DNA of 64,000 bases. It comes from Megaleporinus macrocephalus (taxonomy: Eukaryota > Chordata > Actinopteri > Characiformes > Anostomidae). Below are positions 10,525 to 22,769 of the stretch, piece by piece. The notes beneath the pieces were generated by a model, which was not told where the DNA came from, made no database searches, and saw nothing but the letters and a program-made list of their open reading frames with translations. Both the position numbers and the translations under genes were made by a program. The stretch is from positions 28,674,903-28,738,902 of the forward strand of contig CM038722.1 in the NCBI GenBank assembly GCA_021613375.1. The letters run 5' to 3'. Numbering within the stretch: the first letter of the stretch is position 1; the number at the start of each line of letters is the position of its first letter.

Positions 10525-12035
10525 TGGGTCCACCTTAATTTATTAGTATAAATTAATACATTTGGACATATTTACGTGTTGCGTAGGACTTTCTAACTAA
10601 TATTAAGTAGTTCTACACAAATGACTATTGCTATAGTAAGACAAACACTGACACATGGATAGAATGTAAATGGCAACAGTGAGTGAAAGGCAATGACTTT
10701 GCTTGCCTTCAGAATAAGCAACCTTTGTTAGTCAGCTACTTTCGACTATTCTAGTTTTCAAAGACTGCATTAACACTAGGGGTCCGTTTCCTGGGAAGAG
10801 TTTAACCCTGGAGAACTGCACAGCATCGTGATTAACAATTCTCGTTAGAAAGGAACTAGGCTTAAACAAACTCTATCTTTGGTCACCGAAATAAATTCAT
10901 GCTACTGGACAAAAAAAAAACCAAAAAACAAACTATTACACAGCAAATAAAGACACACACCTCTAGTAGAGCATTAATCACCTACTAAATGGGAGATGGA
11001 TGTTAATTAGCTACTAGCTATCTATTACAGAGGGAATATTCTACATGTTTCATACTGTACCGAATCTAAGGAATGCGAGAGGCGAGAAGGCCAGGACAGG
11101 TTGATCTGTTTCAAAGGAGAGTTTAAGAGAGAGATATCAAACCAAGACAGAGGAAATAGCATATCCTGCAGGAGCTGTTAGCCTCACCCTTGTACTTGTC
11201 AATCACTGACGATGCTGTCTACAAAAGCCATGCAGTCTGAATAAAGGGACAGAGTTAAAGCCCATTTTAAGACTTTTCCTGCATCCACGACAGACTCTGA
11301 GCTCGCTATCACAGGCTTGTTTTCACACAGGAGGACGTCTGAGAGATCCTGCATCATTGCATCACATTTACATGCACAGTTTTGCCAAATGGAAGATCAT
11401 TGGTTCATCCTACTACTGTTCTTGACCATACAGAATCAGCAATCAGCAAAAGGCTCATACACTGTTTCATTACTGTTGCTTTCATGATCACCTTCAATGC
11501 AAGTACATGCAACATGTTCCGTCTCCTTGTCTGAAATCTCTGGAGGGGAAAATGCTCATAGCGTAACAGCAGAGCACACCAGTGTTTGTTTTTAAACCAA
11601 CAGCTTTGATACCTGGTCAAACAGACAGATCTTTGGTCCCAGACCCAGAAAAAGAAGCTCAAGTGTGAAAACACCCTGTGTTGGGAGTGAAGGAGTGAAA
11701 ATCTGAGCAGCTATGCAAATTCATAGCAAATTGTTTGCAAGAAACGTTCTGGTATGTTCTGGAATCACCTGAAATGGCTTAAACAAGACTCCAAATCATC
11801 CATACATGTGTAAAACAATAAAGTAGGCTTAATGCAGAGTTCTTCAAACCAGGTCCACATTTTTGCTCATTGTGAGTTGGGTTATAACTGAATTGGTTTT
11901 TAAATCAGGGTTTTAAACTCACGGGGACTGTTTTGAATACCCCCTCACACACATACTCTACACATACACTTCTTTTAATGCTCTACTTGCACTGTCTAAA
12001 ACATTGCTGCTGCCTCTGTGTTTACTTCTACCTCT
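10525..12035. other. Intron DNA without recognisable features
   Basis: Intron between exons 15 and 16 of neurabin-1. No conserved exon, RNA gene or complete mobile element was recognised; the short open frames here have no family resemblance. Confidence 0.5.
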
Positions 12036-12037
12036 AC

Positions 12038-13226
12038 CAGGTACTAGCTCAGTTACTGCTGTGTGTATGTATATTTAGTCTAGTTCTAGCTCAGTTACTG
12101 CTGTGTGTATGTATATTTAGTCTAGTACTAGCTCAGTAACTGCTGTGTGTATGTATAATTAGTCTAGTTCTAGCTCAGTAACTGCTGTGTATGTATAATT
12201 AGTCTAGTTCTAGCTCAGTAACTGCTGTGTATGTATAATTAGTCTAGTACTAGCTCAGTAACTGCTGTGTGAATGTATGTTTAGTCTAGTACTAGCTCAG
12301 TAACTGCTGTGTATGTATAATTAGTCTAGTACTAGCTCAGTAACTGCTGTGTATGTATAATTAGTCTAGTTCTAGCTCAGTAACTGCTGTGTATGTATAA
12401 TTAGTCTAGTACTAGCTCAGTAACTGCTGTGTATGTATAATTAGTCTAGTTCTAGCTCAGTAACTGCTGTGTATGTATAATTAGTCTAGTTCTAGCTCAG
12501 TAACTGCTGTGTATGTATAATTAGTCTAGTTCTAGCTCAGTAACTGCTGTGTATGTATAATTAGTCTAGTTCTAGCTCAGTAACTGCTGTGTATGTATAA
12601 TTAGTCTAGTACTAGCTCAGTAACTGCTGTGTGAATGTATGTTTAGTCTAGTACTAGCTCAGTAACTGCTGTGTATGTATAATTAGTCTAGTACTAGCTC
12701 AGTAACTGCTGTGTATGTATAATTAGTCTAGTTCTAGCTCAGTAACTGCTGTGTATGTATAATTAGTCTAGTTCTAGCTCAGTAACTGCTGTGTATGTAT
12801 AATTAGTCTAGTTCTAGCTCAGTAACTCCTGTGTGTATGTATGTTTAGTCTAGTTCTAGCTCAGTAACTGCTGTGTGTATGTATGTTTAGTCTAGTTCTA
12901 GCTCAGTAACTGCTGTGTATGTATAATTAGTCTAGTTCTAGCTCAGTAACTGCTGTGTGTATGTATGTTTAGTCTAGTACTAGCTCAGTAACTGCTGTGT
13001 GTATGTATGTTTAGTCTAGTTCTAGCTCAGTAACTGCTGTGTGTATGTATGTTTAGTCTAGTACTACCTCAGTAACTGCGGTGTGTATGTATAATTAGTT
13101 TAGTTCTAGCTCAGTAACTGCTGTGTGTATGTATGTTTAGTCTAGTACTAGCTCAGTAACTGCTGTGTGTATGTATGTTTAGTCTAGTACTAGCTCAGTA
13201 ACTGCTGTGTGTATGTATGTTTAGTG
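12038..13226. repeat. Minisatellite, about 29 units of 40-44 bp
   Basis: Tandem units of the form AGTCTAGTTCTAGCTCAGTA ACTGCTGTGTATGTATAATT. Main variants are GTACTAG for GTTCTAG, and GTGTGTATGTATGTTT for GTGTATGTATAATT; the latter variant dominates after 12830. It lies in the intron between exons 15 and 16. Confidence 0.95.
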
Positions 13227-13349
13227 TCTAATGTTAATTTATCATATTTATTGTTTCTAACTTGTGTCTGCATGTTTTGTTCTGTGTTGCACCATGTTGT
13301 TCCTGGCAGAACAAAATTTGAATGTGTACTCAAGCCTCTTGACTTGTAT

Positions 13350-13483
13350 ATTATTATAATATAATATAATATAATATAATATAATATAATATAATATAAT
13401 ATAATTTAATATAATATATTTTTTTTTTGTGAAATTTGCCAACAAGATGACCTATAATCAACAATTCTAACCTATATTAAAAA

Positions 13484-13555
<72 letters not shown>
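13350..13555. repeat. Pentanucleotide (ATAAT)n and dinucleotide (AT)n tracts
   Basis: (TATAA)n runs over about 13350-13405 and a pure (AT)n over about 13490-13553, roughly 175 bp before exon 15 in + coordinates. Confidence 0.95.
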
Positions 13556-13557
<2 letters not shown>

Positions 13558-13727
13558 AATGTATATTTCATAATACATTTGTATTTGTTCTGTCTTCTAG
13601 AAGAACAGTGTTCTACATGTACTGATGATGCCAAAGAGAAGTGTGACATAGTTCTTCATGATAATATCATCATCATCATCTTGTCCACCTACACTCTCTC
13701 CCTCTCTCTCGCTCCCTCTTTTCTCAC

Positions 13728-13941
13728 CTTAATTCTTCGTTCCTGCCTGTCCTCGGTGTCTCGCTCTGAAGGAGTGTGTGGCAGGCTGTAGCTGGACACC
13801 GACTGCTCCTTCTCTCGCTCCCTCCCTCTTTCCCTCTCTCTGTCTCCGAACCAGGAGAAAGGCATGCAGGACGGGATGGAGGAGACCGAGTCCGAGGGAG
13901 AAACGGTTCTGCTGTATTCGTCCACAAGTTCCCCAGAACCC
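13728..13941 (-). CDS. ppp1r9a: Neurabin-1, exon 15
   Basis: The exon covers residues 1253-1324. The acceptor is TTACCTGCAG and the donor GTGAGA. It enters in phase 2 (completing a Gly codon) and leaves in phase 0. The frame SGELVDEYSRTVSPSDSVSS, MPFSWFGD, an Arg-Glu repeat tract and SSYSLPHTPSERDTEDRQER is the one that joins correctly to exons 14 and 16; the two other open frames over the same DNA are shadows. The SPSDS and TPSE motifs suggest proline-directed or acidic phosphorylation sites (inference). The Arg-Glu tract comes from a (GA)-rich run and may be a lineage expansion. Confidence 0.85.
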
Positions 13942-14896
13942 CTGCAGGTAACAGACATGAACTTGGGGTAAATGATCCCGCTCCCAAAATTCTCCACACT
14001 CACACATGCTCCCAAAATGACATCACTGCTAAAACTGGTAGCGCTGTGTGTGGATCGTGCATTTCAGATGCTTCACAGACGCTTACCTTTAATGTACGTT
14101 CAACTAAATATCTATTACAATAACTCGAAAAACATAGAGCTAACCCAAAAACCAGTTTAACTGGATGAGTAATGACAAATAGAGGAGTGTGGCTCTGTAT
14201 GTTTGTGGATCAGAACTTGTGGGGCCTGTTCTGAGTAAGTACATGCAGTTTGGTGGCTCAAATAAACCATAATGTTTGCGTGTCCTTGGAAATGAATGGG
14301 AGGAACAAGGGATGTGTAAATGACAAATACAGGAATGCGGGTTGGAAAGTCTGTAGATCGGTGCCTGGGGACCTGCCCTGAGTTAGTACATGCAGGTTGG
14401 AGGCTGTACATTAAGCGAAACCATAAGTAACCAAACCAAAATGAATGGGACTCTATGGGGGGAAAATGGGAAAAAAAAAAAAAAAGACAAACAGACGAGT
14501 GTGGGTCGAACCAACACTACATTCGTAGTCGGGGGTCTACCCTGGGCTAGTCTATTCAAAATAGTGTCTGTCGGTCAAGCAGAAGTACAATAGATTGGAG
14601 TGCATTTTCTTGTTCCATTCATTCTCTATGGGAAAAAATTCCAGGAAATTCCACTCCTATCCGGAAACCGTGCATCCGATCAAAAAGCTGTATACAAGCC
14701 CCAATCACAGAATCATATCGGACAATCTGGAGTTGGAACGGAGTTGATATCTCGAAAACTGTGGGACGAGTAGTTACGCAGTGTAAATCTTTGCAATGTA
14801 CAACTCCCATGAAATCACTGGACTAGTTATCATGAGTGCTAACATTACAACATTGCTAACTGACTCCAAATTATCTCCCACAACAACAATATGTAA

Positions 14897-15572
14897 AATA
14901 CAGGTTCAGTTTATCTGTAAAATACAGTTCAGTTTATCTGTAAAATACAGGTTTAGTTTATCTGTAAAATACTGTTCAGTTTATCTGTAAAATACAGGTT
15001 CAGTTTATCTGTGAAATACTGTTCAGTTTATCTGTAAAATACAGTTCAGTTTATCTGTAAAATACAGTTCAGTTTATCTGTAAAATACAGGTTCAGTTTA
15101 TCTGTGAAATACAGGTTCAGTTTATCTGTAAAATACTGTTCAGTTTATCTGTAAAATACAGGTTCAGTTTATCTGTAAAATACTGTTCAGTTTATCTGTA
15201 AAATACAGGTTCAGTTTATCTGTAAAATACTGTTCAGTTTATCTGTAAAATACTGTTCAGTTTATCTGTAAAATACAGGTTCAGTTTATCTGTGAAATAC
15301 AGGTTCAGTTTATCTGTAAAATACAGTTCAGTTTATCTGTAAAATACAGTTCAGTTTATCTGTAAAATACTGTTCAGTTTATCTGTAAAATACGGGTTCA
15401 GTTTATCTGTAAAATACTGTTCAGTTTATCTGTAAAATACAGGTTCAGTTTATCTGTAAAATACTGTTCAGTTTATCTGTAAAATACTGTTCAGTTTATC
15501 TGTAAAATACTGTTCAGTTTATCTGTAAAATACTGTTCAGTTTATCTGTAAAATACTGTTCAGTTTATCTTA
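14897..15572. repeat. Minisatellite, about 29 units of 22-24 bp
   Basis: Tandem units of TTCAGTTTATCTGTAAAATA followed by CTG, CAG or CAGG. Unit types alternate without unique spacers. It lies in the intron between exons 14 and 15. Confidence 0.95.
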
Positions 15573-15809
15573 GCAGTGAATAGTCTTTTCTTTGTATTAG
15601 ATGTTTATGGAACAGTGTAACAGAGAAGCCCCAGATATCAGTCTGACACAATTAGATACCTTTATATATTAAAACCCTGGTTAGAAAGTCACCAGCAATA
15701 AAATAAACAATTCATCTGGAATCAGGTTTATTACCTGCTCCCTACAGAGCCCTGCAGCGTGTCCTTCTCCTGCTTCCGGCCTTTCCCACCTGACCTGCGC
15801 AGACCACTA

Positions 15810-15840
<31 letters not shown>

Positions 15841-15918
15841 ATGAGAGTGTGCAGATAAACAACAACAACCCAAATTCCATACAGAACGTCTGGACAACCA
15901 GGAGGAGCCAGATCTTAC

Positions 15919-15976
15919 CCAAAATCCGGAAACCGTCTCTTGGATCTTCTTGTGGTTGAGCTGTCACTCTCCTCGT
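15919..15976 (-). CDS. ppp1r9a: Neurabin-1, exon 14 (58-bp small exon)
   Basis: A 58-bp exon with acceptor TTTCCTCACAG and donor GTAAGA. It is in phase 1 at the start and phase 2 at the end, exactly matching exon 13 (ends in phase 1) and exon 15 (starts in phase 2). It encodes DEESDSSTTRRSKRRFPDF, an acidic-serine cluster followed by a basic patch. Because of its phases it cannot be skipped alone. A second possible acceptor inside the exon gives the wrong frame and was not used. Confidence 0.85.
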
Positions 15977-17205
15977 CTGTGAGGAAACGTTTGCAGATTG
16001 GAACCAGAGTTTTCAATGCAAGTAATCAGAACCAGCTGGTCCTAATCTGATGTTTCTAATACGTAAATGTCACAGGTTTCATCAAAACAATAAGTCTAAA
16101 GCTAAAGCTTAGAATTTCACTTTAGGAAAGAACTTCATGCCAGAACGAAGAAGTACTGCATACAGAAAGCTATCTAACACAAAATGTTCTAAGTTATAAT
16201 AAAACCATCATGAATCAGAAAACCTTGTTTCTGAAAAAGTGGTATATTATATTTAGCATTTAACCACAAAAGCAATTCATATTCATAAAGCTTCTCAGAG
16301 TGCTTATCCAGATTTAGGTCATAATAAAAAAAAAGAGAGGAACCCAACATTATTACTCCAGTTCCAGCTCATTTCTGATACTTGTATTACTGGTGACCCC
16401 TACAAACACCCACCACTGCACCACTATATGGAGGTGGCTGTGTGTTGGGACACACATCGTCTTCCTTTATATCTATAGAAGTGCTAACTGGCCATATGGC
16501 ATTATAAACAATGCAATTTTTCAGCTCCAGTGTCTGGATCATCCTCAGGTGCCGAGAGCTTTTACTGAACGGGCACCAGTGAGCTGGACATCATGACAGG
16601 AATCTATATGGATTCATAAACATTTTTAAGCTGCTTTAATAAGATTTTGGTATGACTTTAGTTATTGATGCTAATTTCTTATTATTTGTACTTGTTTGAT
16701 TGACTTTTACTTGTGATCTGCTGTTGAGCTTCACATTTGTTTCCCCATTCAATATTATTTTCTTTTCTTTTATTTATTTCAGGGGTGTTTACTTAGAGGT
16801 CAGTAAGGTCCAGTTAGAGGAAATGTCTTCAGGCCAAGGTCCGGACCATCATCATTTCTGACTTGTGTTCTGATTCAGTGGTGTATACTGTTTACTGAAG
16901 TAGTCTAGTATCAGAATCTTATACCATCAGCTACTGAAACACCAACATATCACACATACCGTTCAGTATATTTCAGTATATTTACTGTTTAAATACTGAA
17001 CTGAGTGAATTATTCATAATTTGTAAATTGAATTTTTTCCTCACAATTTTTTCTTGTTTTCCTCCAAAACAAGAGCTACGATAAAAAACTGAATGCTTTT
17101 GAAAAACATATATATAAATAAACATATATGTAAATAAACATCTTAGTGTTTATTTATAGAAACAGTAAATAAAACATTTTAGAGTACGCCGCCTGACTGA
17201 GCCTT
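15977..17205. other. Intron DNA without recognisable features
   Basis: Part of the intron between exons 13 and 14. No exon or complete repeat is recognised. Confidence 0.5.
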
Positions 17206-17207
17206 TC

Positions 17208-17452
17208 TCTCCGACTCCCTTTACTCTCCGACTCCCTTTACTCTCCGACTCCCTTTACTCTCCGACTCCCTTTACTCTCCGACTCCCTTTACTCTCCGAC
17301 TCCCTTTACTCTCCGACTCCCTTTACTCTCCGACTCCCTTTACTCTCCGACTCCCTTTACTCTCCGACTCCCTTTACTCTCCGACCCTCTTTACTCTCCG
17401 ACCCTCTTTACTCTCCGACTCCCTTTACTCTCCGACTCCCTTTACTCTCTAC
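17208..17452. repeat. Minisatellite, about 14 units of 17 bp
   Basis: Nearly perfect TTTACTCTCCGACTCCC units; two units carry CCGACCCTC instead. It is unusually homogeneous for the window, which suggests recent expansion. Confidence 0.95.
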
Positions 17453-18214
17453 TGCTGCTTCTCGTTTCGTACCTGGCCTGTGTGCGCACTGCACTCCCGA
17501 ATCTGCACAGATCTGATTGGCTGAGGAGCACCTTTGGTGATCTTACAACGCATGTGATTGGTCTATCAGTTTACTGTAGCAAAGCCCGTATACCATAAAG
17601 ACACGAAAAATAAACACAGTCAACATTAAATTCCTCTCAATAATTTATCAGTTTTAGTTATCCGCCTATTAGTGACCTCTGATTTATTTAATTAATTATG
17701 ATTGGTTTAACTGATTCATTTTCTTTTATTTGAGCTGTTGTTTCTTTTTAACAGTTTATATGTATTTGAGAAATTACTAATAAGTTGACAGATGACAATT
17801 ATTATTTATTTATTATTATTTATCTATTTATTTATTTATCTGTCCTGGAAAGCCCCCTAGACTGAGTGCAGGTGGTAGGAGACAGGAGGATGTTAGCCAA
17901 GTTGGCATCCATGCTGAAGAATCTCGCACTCCATGCATAAGACTCTGGCAGCACTGAGCAGCTCCTTCAGCGACAGGCTGCTTCACCCCAAGTGTGTCCT
18001 TCCTTTCTGCTGCTGTTAGACTCTACTGCTCCCAGCAGACCACATACACACACACTTAAACTCTACACACTTTCAGAAAATAGAGTTTTTCAGTGTAACA
18101 TAATGTGTAATATTTGTTCATCCCCCTGTGCAATTAAGAAGCAACATGCAATTATTTGTAAACTGACTTTTTATTATTTATATTGTATATACTGTACTGT
18201 TTATTTATCTATTT

Positions 18215-18310
18215 TTTATTTACTGAGTGCCTTGCTCTCCCTTTGCTGCTCTAACACTGTGAATTTCCCCGCTGTGGGACTAATAAAGGATTATCTTATC
18301 TTAACTAATC
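18215..18310 (+). mobile_element. 3' tail of a non-LTR retrotransposon
   Basis: CACTGTGAATTTCCCCGCTG, GGGACTAATAAAGGATTATC and a terminal ATCTT-type repeat form a tail common at the 3' ends of fish non-LTR retrotransposons. No coding part remains. The family assignment is not certain. Confidence 0.5.
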
Positions 18311-18485
18311 TTATCTTTTGCATTTATTATGTTTTACCGCTCCTCCAGTCCCTGATTTCTGTATCGGCTCAGCTACATTAAAACTGAGGGTCTCTCGAAT
18401 CAGAGTTCTTAATAAAGCTTGACTGAATTAATTGAGCTTTTTAGTAAATAAAGGGAAGAAAACAAACTGAAAAACGTTACTGCAC

Positions 18486-18822
18486 CTTTGAGCTTCCTGC
18501 TCTGGCTGCTCTCCTTCTTCTTGTACCTCTTGTTGCGGAGGTTGTGAAGCAGGCTGGACGAGGAGTGGCTGGAGGAGGGGGAGTGAGGAGTAGAGGAGTC
18601 TTTGGGAGGGGAGAGGCTGGACCTGGTGCTGCCTCCTCCCTGAGGGGTCTGGCTCTGAAGGGAGGGAGAGCTGGACAAATCACCTCCCCTTCCTCCACCT
18701 CCTCCTACTCCAGGCCTCCTCTGGCCCTCGGGCTGAACGGTGGGTACAGGTATGGAGAGGCTGTCCAGGTAGGAGTGTCTTCGATTTAGTTCAGTACTGT
18801 TATCGCTGATGCTTTCTTGCTC
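18486..18822 (-). CDS. ppp1r9a: Neurabin-1, exon 13: Ser/Pro- and Gly-rich linker
   Basis: The 337-bp exon (residues 1122-1234) has acceptor TTCATCCACAG and donor GTGCAG; it is phase 0 at the start and phase 1 at the end. It reads EQESISDNSTELNRRHSYLD, then a Gly-rich stretch, serine clusters of the SPPKDSSTPHSPSSSHSSSS type, and ends NLRNKRYKKKESSQSRKLK. RRHSYL is a good match to a basophilic kinase site (R-R-x-S; inference). The composition fits a disordered, phosphorylated region between the coiled coil and the SAM domain, present in long neurabin-1 isoforms. Confidence 0.88.
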
Positions 18823-19066
18823 CTGTGGATGAAAACATTACTAGTTTCTGTACTCATAAGAAATCATACATACACATATCATTATAACTGAGGCACAAAC
18901 TAATAGTAACTGTAAAAGCTGGAGTGTTAATACAGAAAACACAATGTGATGCCTAATATAGACCCCTGAGGCACACCTACTGCAGTGCAAACTGTGGACC
19001 AATGAATAAATGAGTAAAAAAGTTGATCTCTACTTAAACAAATAATGGATGCAGTGAGAACCTCAC

Positions 19067-19224
19067 CTGTGGTCGAGTAGAAGACTGCAAGCTTTTGGAG
19101 GACTCTCGAAGTTTGCTTCGAGACGGCCTCTTGCGCTGGACTCCCTGGGTCAGCCTGGCCTTGGCTCTGTACGCGCTGCAGTCTAGACGGTCTGTCTGCG
19201 GCACCGCCTCCCCAAAATCTGGGT
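19067..19224 (-). CDS. ppp1r9a: Neurabin-1, exon 12
   Basis: The 158-bp exon (residues 1069-1121) has acceptor GTCGCTCCTCAG and donor GTGAGG, phase 1 in and phase 0 out. It encodes PDFGEAVPQTDRLDCSAYRA and QRKRPSRSKLRES. EAVPxTxRLDxxAxxxxAxL is a recognisable neurabin-1 block (human: EAVPETERLDSKALKTRAQL, from memory). This strengthens the assignment to neurabin-1 rather than spinophilin. Confidence 0.92.
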
Positions 19225-19484
19225 CTGAGGAGCGACACGCTGAAGTTACACAAACATACGACCACCGTGCTCTCTGGACCCCTCGCGCTCCTCAGCACTG
19301 TAAAGGATCAAGACTGAGAAGCATCTATCTAAGTACCCAATAGCACATCATCAAAGACTCCAGTCCTAACAGTGCTCAGGCTGTAGCTCATGCGACCGGA
19401 TGGAATGTGATGCAATCATAATGTACTCTGGGGCGTCGCAGGCCAGAACAGGCCCATCTGTTTTTGTTTCGTTGGGGGGGTTTT

Positions 19485-20038
19485 TTCGAACATGTTAAAT
19501 CAATCTGATCTGATCCGATCTGAAGATTTTTTTTTTAACATTTTAAATTAATCTGGTGTGATCCGATCTGAAGATTTTTTTTTAACATTTTAAATTAATC
19601 TGGTGTGATCCGATCTGAAGATTTTTTTAAACATTTTAAATTAATCTGGTGTGATCCGATCTGAAGATTTTTTTAAACATTTTAAATTAATCTGGTCTGA
19701 TCCGATCTGAAGATTTTTTAAAACATTTTAAAGCAATCTGGTGTGATCCGATCTGAAGATTTTTTTAAACATTTTTAATTAATCTGGTGTGATCCGATCT
19801 GAAGATTTTTTTAAACATTTTTAATTAATCTGGTGTGATCCGATCTGAAGATTTTTTTTTACATTTTTAATTAATCTGGTTTGATCCGATCTGAAGATTT
19901 TTTTTTACATCTTAAAGCAATCTGGTCTGATCTGAAGATTTTTTTTACATTTTTAATTAATCTGGTCTGATCCGTTCTGAAGATTTTTTTTTTACATTTT
20001 TAATTAATCTGCTCTGATCCGATCTGAAGAGGTTTTTT
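19485..20038. repeat. Minisatellite, about 11 units of 45-50 bp
   Basis: Units consist of TCTGGTGTGATCCGATCTGA, AGATTTTTTTT of variable T length and ACATTTTAAATTAA. Variation is mainly in the length of the T run. Confidence 0.9.
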
Positions 20039-20584
20039 TTTTTCATGGATATATACAGATTTACAGTCAACAGGAAAAAGAACAATTTCTCAATTTGCAG
20101 AAATAAAGAATGAAAAATAAATACATATATTTTTTAAATTAATAATAAATAAATAAATAAATAATAAAAATAAATAACTGAAACTAATGGGGGACGAGGT
20201 GATTTCCAATTAAGTAAGATTCTTCATCTGGCAGAAAATGAAGCAAAGGCAATAACTTTTTAATCCTTAAACTGCTTCTTTATGTGGGCCTTGACTGGGT
20301 ACATACCTAATATGTAACCATGTGTTAGGAAAACGATTTCTTACAATTTAAAGAACAGGAAACCAATAGTCTGATTACACTTGAAAATCACAGTATTGTG
20401 TTTAGTGATACTGTAGCAATTCTCAAAAACACACTGTTGATTTTTAACTAACAGCTTTCTTGCAAACATTCACTTTCACTCCAATGTAAATAAGTAGTGT
20501 AAGGATGCATATCACCTTGCTTGCAGTATTGAAGCAACAGATAAGCTATCATCTCTCTACAAGCTGGATAAACAAGGTAGGCAT

Positions 20585-20880
20585 GTCTAATAGACTGGAC
20601 AGTGAGTGGACACAGTGTTTAAAAACAGTGCTGTGTCTGATTCACACATACCAGCACACCACCACCACCACGTCAGTGTCACTGCAGTGCTGAGAATGAC
20701 CCACCACCCAAATAAAACCGGTGGTCTTGTGGGGGTCCTGATCATTGAAGAACAGGGTAACAAAGCATACAGAAAAACAAATGGACTACAGTCTGTAAGT
20801 GTAGAACTACAAAGTGCCCATATATGGTAAGTGTGTAGATAAAAGGAGGTGATTTAAATGTTATGGCTAATCCGTGTATA
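20585..20880 (+). mobile_element. Half of a long palindromic DNA transposon (same family as 36285-36978)
   Basis: AGTGTCACTGCAGTGCTGAG, GGGGGTCCTGATCATTGAAG, CTACAGTCTGTAAGTGTAG and GGAGGTGATTTAAATGTTAT appear in the same order as in the right arm at 36760-36978. The left arm is missing. Confidence 0.7.
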
Positions 20881-21127
20881 CTGTATATTGTATTGTCAGT
20901 TCCTTACAAATAACAAAGCCCTACTGCTGATGCGCTAACTACTTTTGGCATGGATTTGGGGGCTGTTGGCGTGGATTTGGGGGCTGAAATGTTTTCTCCC
21001 CCTTTAGCTGGTGAATTTAAATAGCAGCCGTATAACAGTAGCAGGCTTATTCACATCTCTCAGATGATGAGGCTTTGGATGAGATTATCTAGTAATAGTC
21101 AGCGTAACAGGCGTTTGATAACTGTAC

Positions 21128-21260
21128 CATAGTGAAGGTCGTCTGAAGTCTGTCCATTCCTGTCTGAGGATCCTGAGGGGCTGCTGTGCTGGCTCTCTCC
21201 TGCAGGGCTGCAGGAGTCGTCAGGGTGGCCTTCACCTGCTCTGCCCTCTAGAACAGCAAT
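21128..21260 (-). CDS. ppp1r9a: Neurabin-1, exon 11
   Basis: The 133-bp exon (residues 1025-1069) has acceptor GGATCTCTCAG and donor GTACAG, phase 0 in and phase 1 out. It begins IAVLEGRAGEGHPDDSCSPA, the last heptads of the coiled coil running into a Ser-rich acidic linker that ends TSDDLHY. The frame was chosen because it is the only one joining exon 10 and exon 12 without a stop. The sequence diverges from mammals here, so the acceptor is slightly less certain than for other exons; TTCTAG 14 bp further in is a possible alternative. Confidence 0.78.
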
Positions 21261-21359
21261 CTGAGAGATCCAGAGTCATTTAAGAGCAAATTCAGAGCAA
21301 ATTAGGGGCAAATTCCTTTTTTTAGGGTCCATAAAATAACACAATTGAGAAGACAATAT

Positions 21360-21860
21360 TAGTAGCAATATCAAGTTTTCCAAGTTTCAAGTTTATATGC
21401 ATTGTAATGCTTGGGGTGAGGTTCAGATAACAACTCTACAGCAGGGCAGCATTATATATAATAGTAAAAACAGTACAAACATAACAATAAATAGACAATA
21501 ATGAAGTAAAAATAGGCTATAATATATACATTTAGTAATAACTGAAATATATAAGGGAATATAGAAAACATATACGAAATAAAAATAAGAGGACATATGT
21601 AGAAACATTTGCATAGGCAGGTTATCTACGTAGATTAATTTATTTAAAGTGACTGTGATATTGTCCATAGCAGCGATACCAGAATAAATAATATAATAGT
21701 ATAATATGTTATAATATAATATAGCAGTGAACAGTATTGGGGTCTTTCAGCCTCACAGTTTGTTCAGAAGCCTGACAGCGTGTGGGTAGAAGCTGTTCAG
21801 TAGCCGGGTTGTGCCTGATGGCACTACAGTGAACAGGCCATGTGCTGGGTGACCGCTGTC
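21360..21860. repeat. Interspersed repeat fragment, probably retroelement-derived
   Basis: TTCAGCCTCACAGTTTGTTC, AGAAGCCTGACAGCGTGTGG and GTAGAAGCTGTTCAGTAGCC match a motif widely repeated in fish genomes. No coding part is visible and the class is unclear. Confidence 0.4.
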
Positions 21861-22302
21861 TTACCTAACTTAGTTATATTTACCCAACTTAGTTATATTT
21901 AACTAACTTAGATATATTTAACTAACTTAGTTATATTTAGTTATTATCAGACATCCTTTGGGTCAGCCTGGAAGGCTTTAAGATTAAAAAAAGAAAATAT
22001 TTTATTTTTAATTGCATTTTAATTCTATTTTACTGAATAATTTTCATAATATTAAGTCAAGTCCCATTCTGCCAGCCAATCGGCCACTAGCAGGTCTGCA
22101 GACAGGGGTTACTATTCATTTTTGATTGCTAGAACACATGCAAAAGAGATGAAGCCTAGAATAATTAGCCTATATTACACTGAGTATTCTCATATGAAGC
22201 TTCCTAAATTGGCCCTGTGGCTCTGTATCATGACTGTGGTCCACGTCAGCATTATCCCCAACACTTCAGCTTACCATCTCCACACCGTAATCCCAGATTT
22301 AC

Positions 22303-22399
22303 CTGTTCCTGCAGCTTCCTCACGCTCTTCCTGTAATCTCTCTCTCTCTCCTCCAGCCGTCTCTTCCAATCCTCCTCTCTCTTCGCAAACTCCGTCTCC
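22303..22399 (-). CDS. ppp1r9a: Neurabin-1, exon 10: coiled coil
   Basis: The 97-bp exon (residues 992-1024) has acceptor TGCTCGTAG and donor GTAAAT, phase 2 in and phase 0 out. It encodes ETEFAKREEDWKRRLEERER and DYRKSVRKLQEQ, an uninterrupted charged amphipathic helix continuing the coiled coil of exons 7-9. In neurabin-1 and spinophilin this region mediates oligomerisation and partner binding. The exon was too short to stand out on its own and is supported by exact phase with both neighbours. Confidence 0.88.
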
Positions 22400-22769
22400 C
22401 TACGAGCACAACGCTGTTAAACACGGCGCTGGCGAATCCACCACTCAATGCCATGAATTATTCAAAGCTTCCCCCCTGTTTTAGATTTACGCTACCCACA
22501 GGCCTCTTCGGATACAGGAGCGCATGAGGTCAAACAAGAGCAAGGGTAGTTTAGAGGTAAGTGTGGACACAGAGGTCTAGGAAGGGCTTTAAATATCAGT
22601 CATAAGAACTGCAGACCAACGCGTGACCTCAAAATGATGAAAGGGTAAAGCCTTTGGTTTTTCTAAACAACATGAAAGACCACAACGATGAAAGATCATA
22701 AACTACCGTGTGCTAGCATTACTTAGTGACCAGTGTAGTTTAGCGATTAGAGCTTGTCTGGGACAATCG

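Noticed and set aside
14897..15572. Regular short repeats that look like a CRISPR array
   Set aside because: Units are directly adjacent with no unique spacers and the DNA is vertebrate; the same holds for the arrays at 12.04, 17.21, 41.99 and 61.38 kb.
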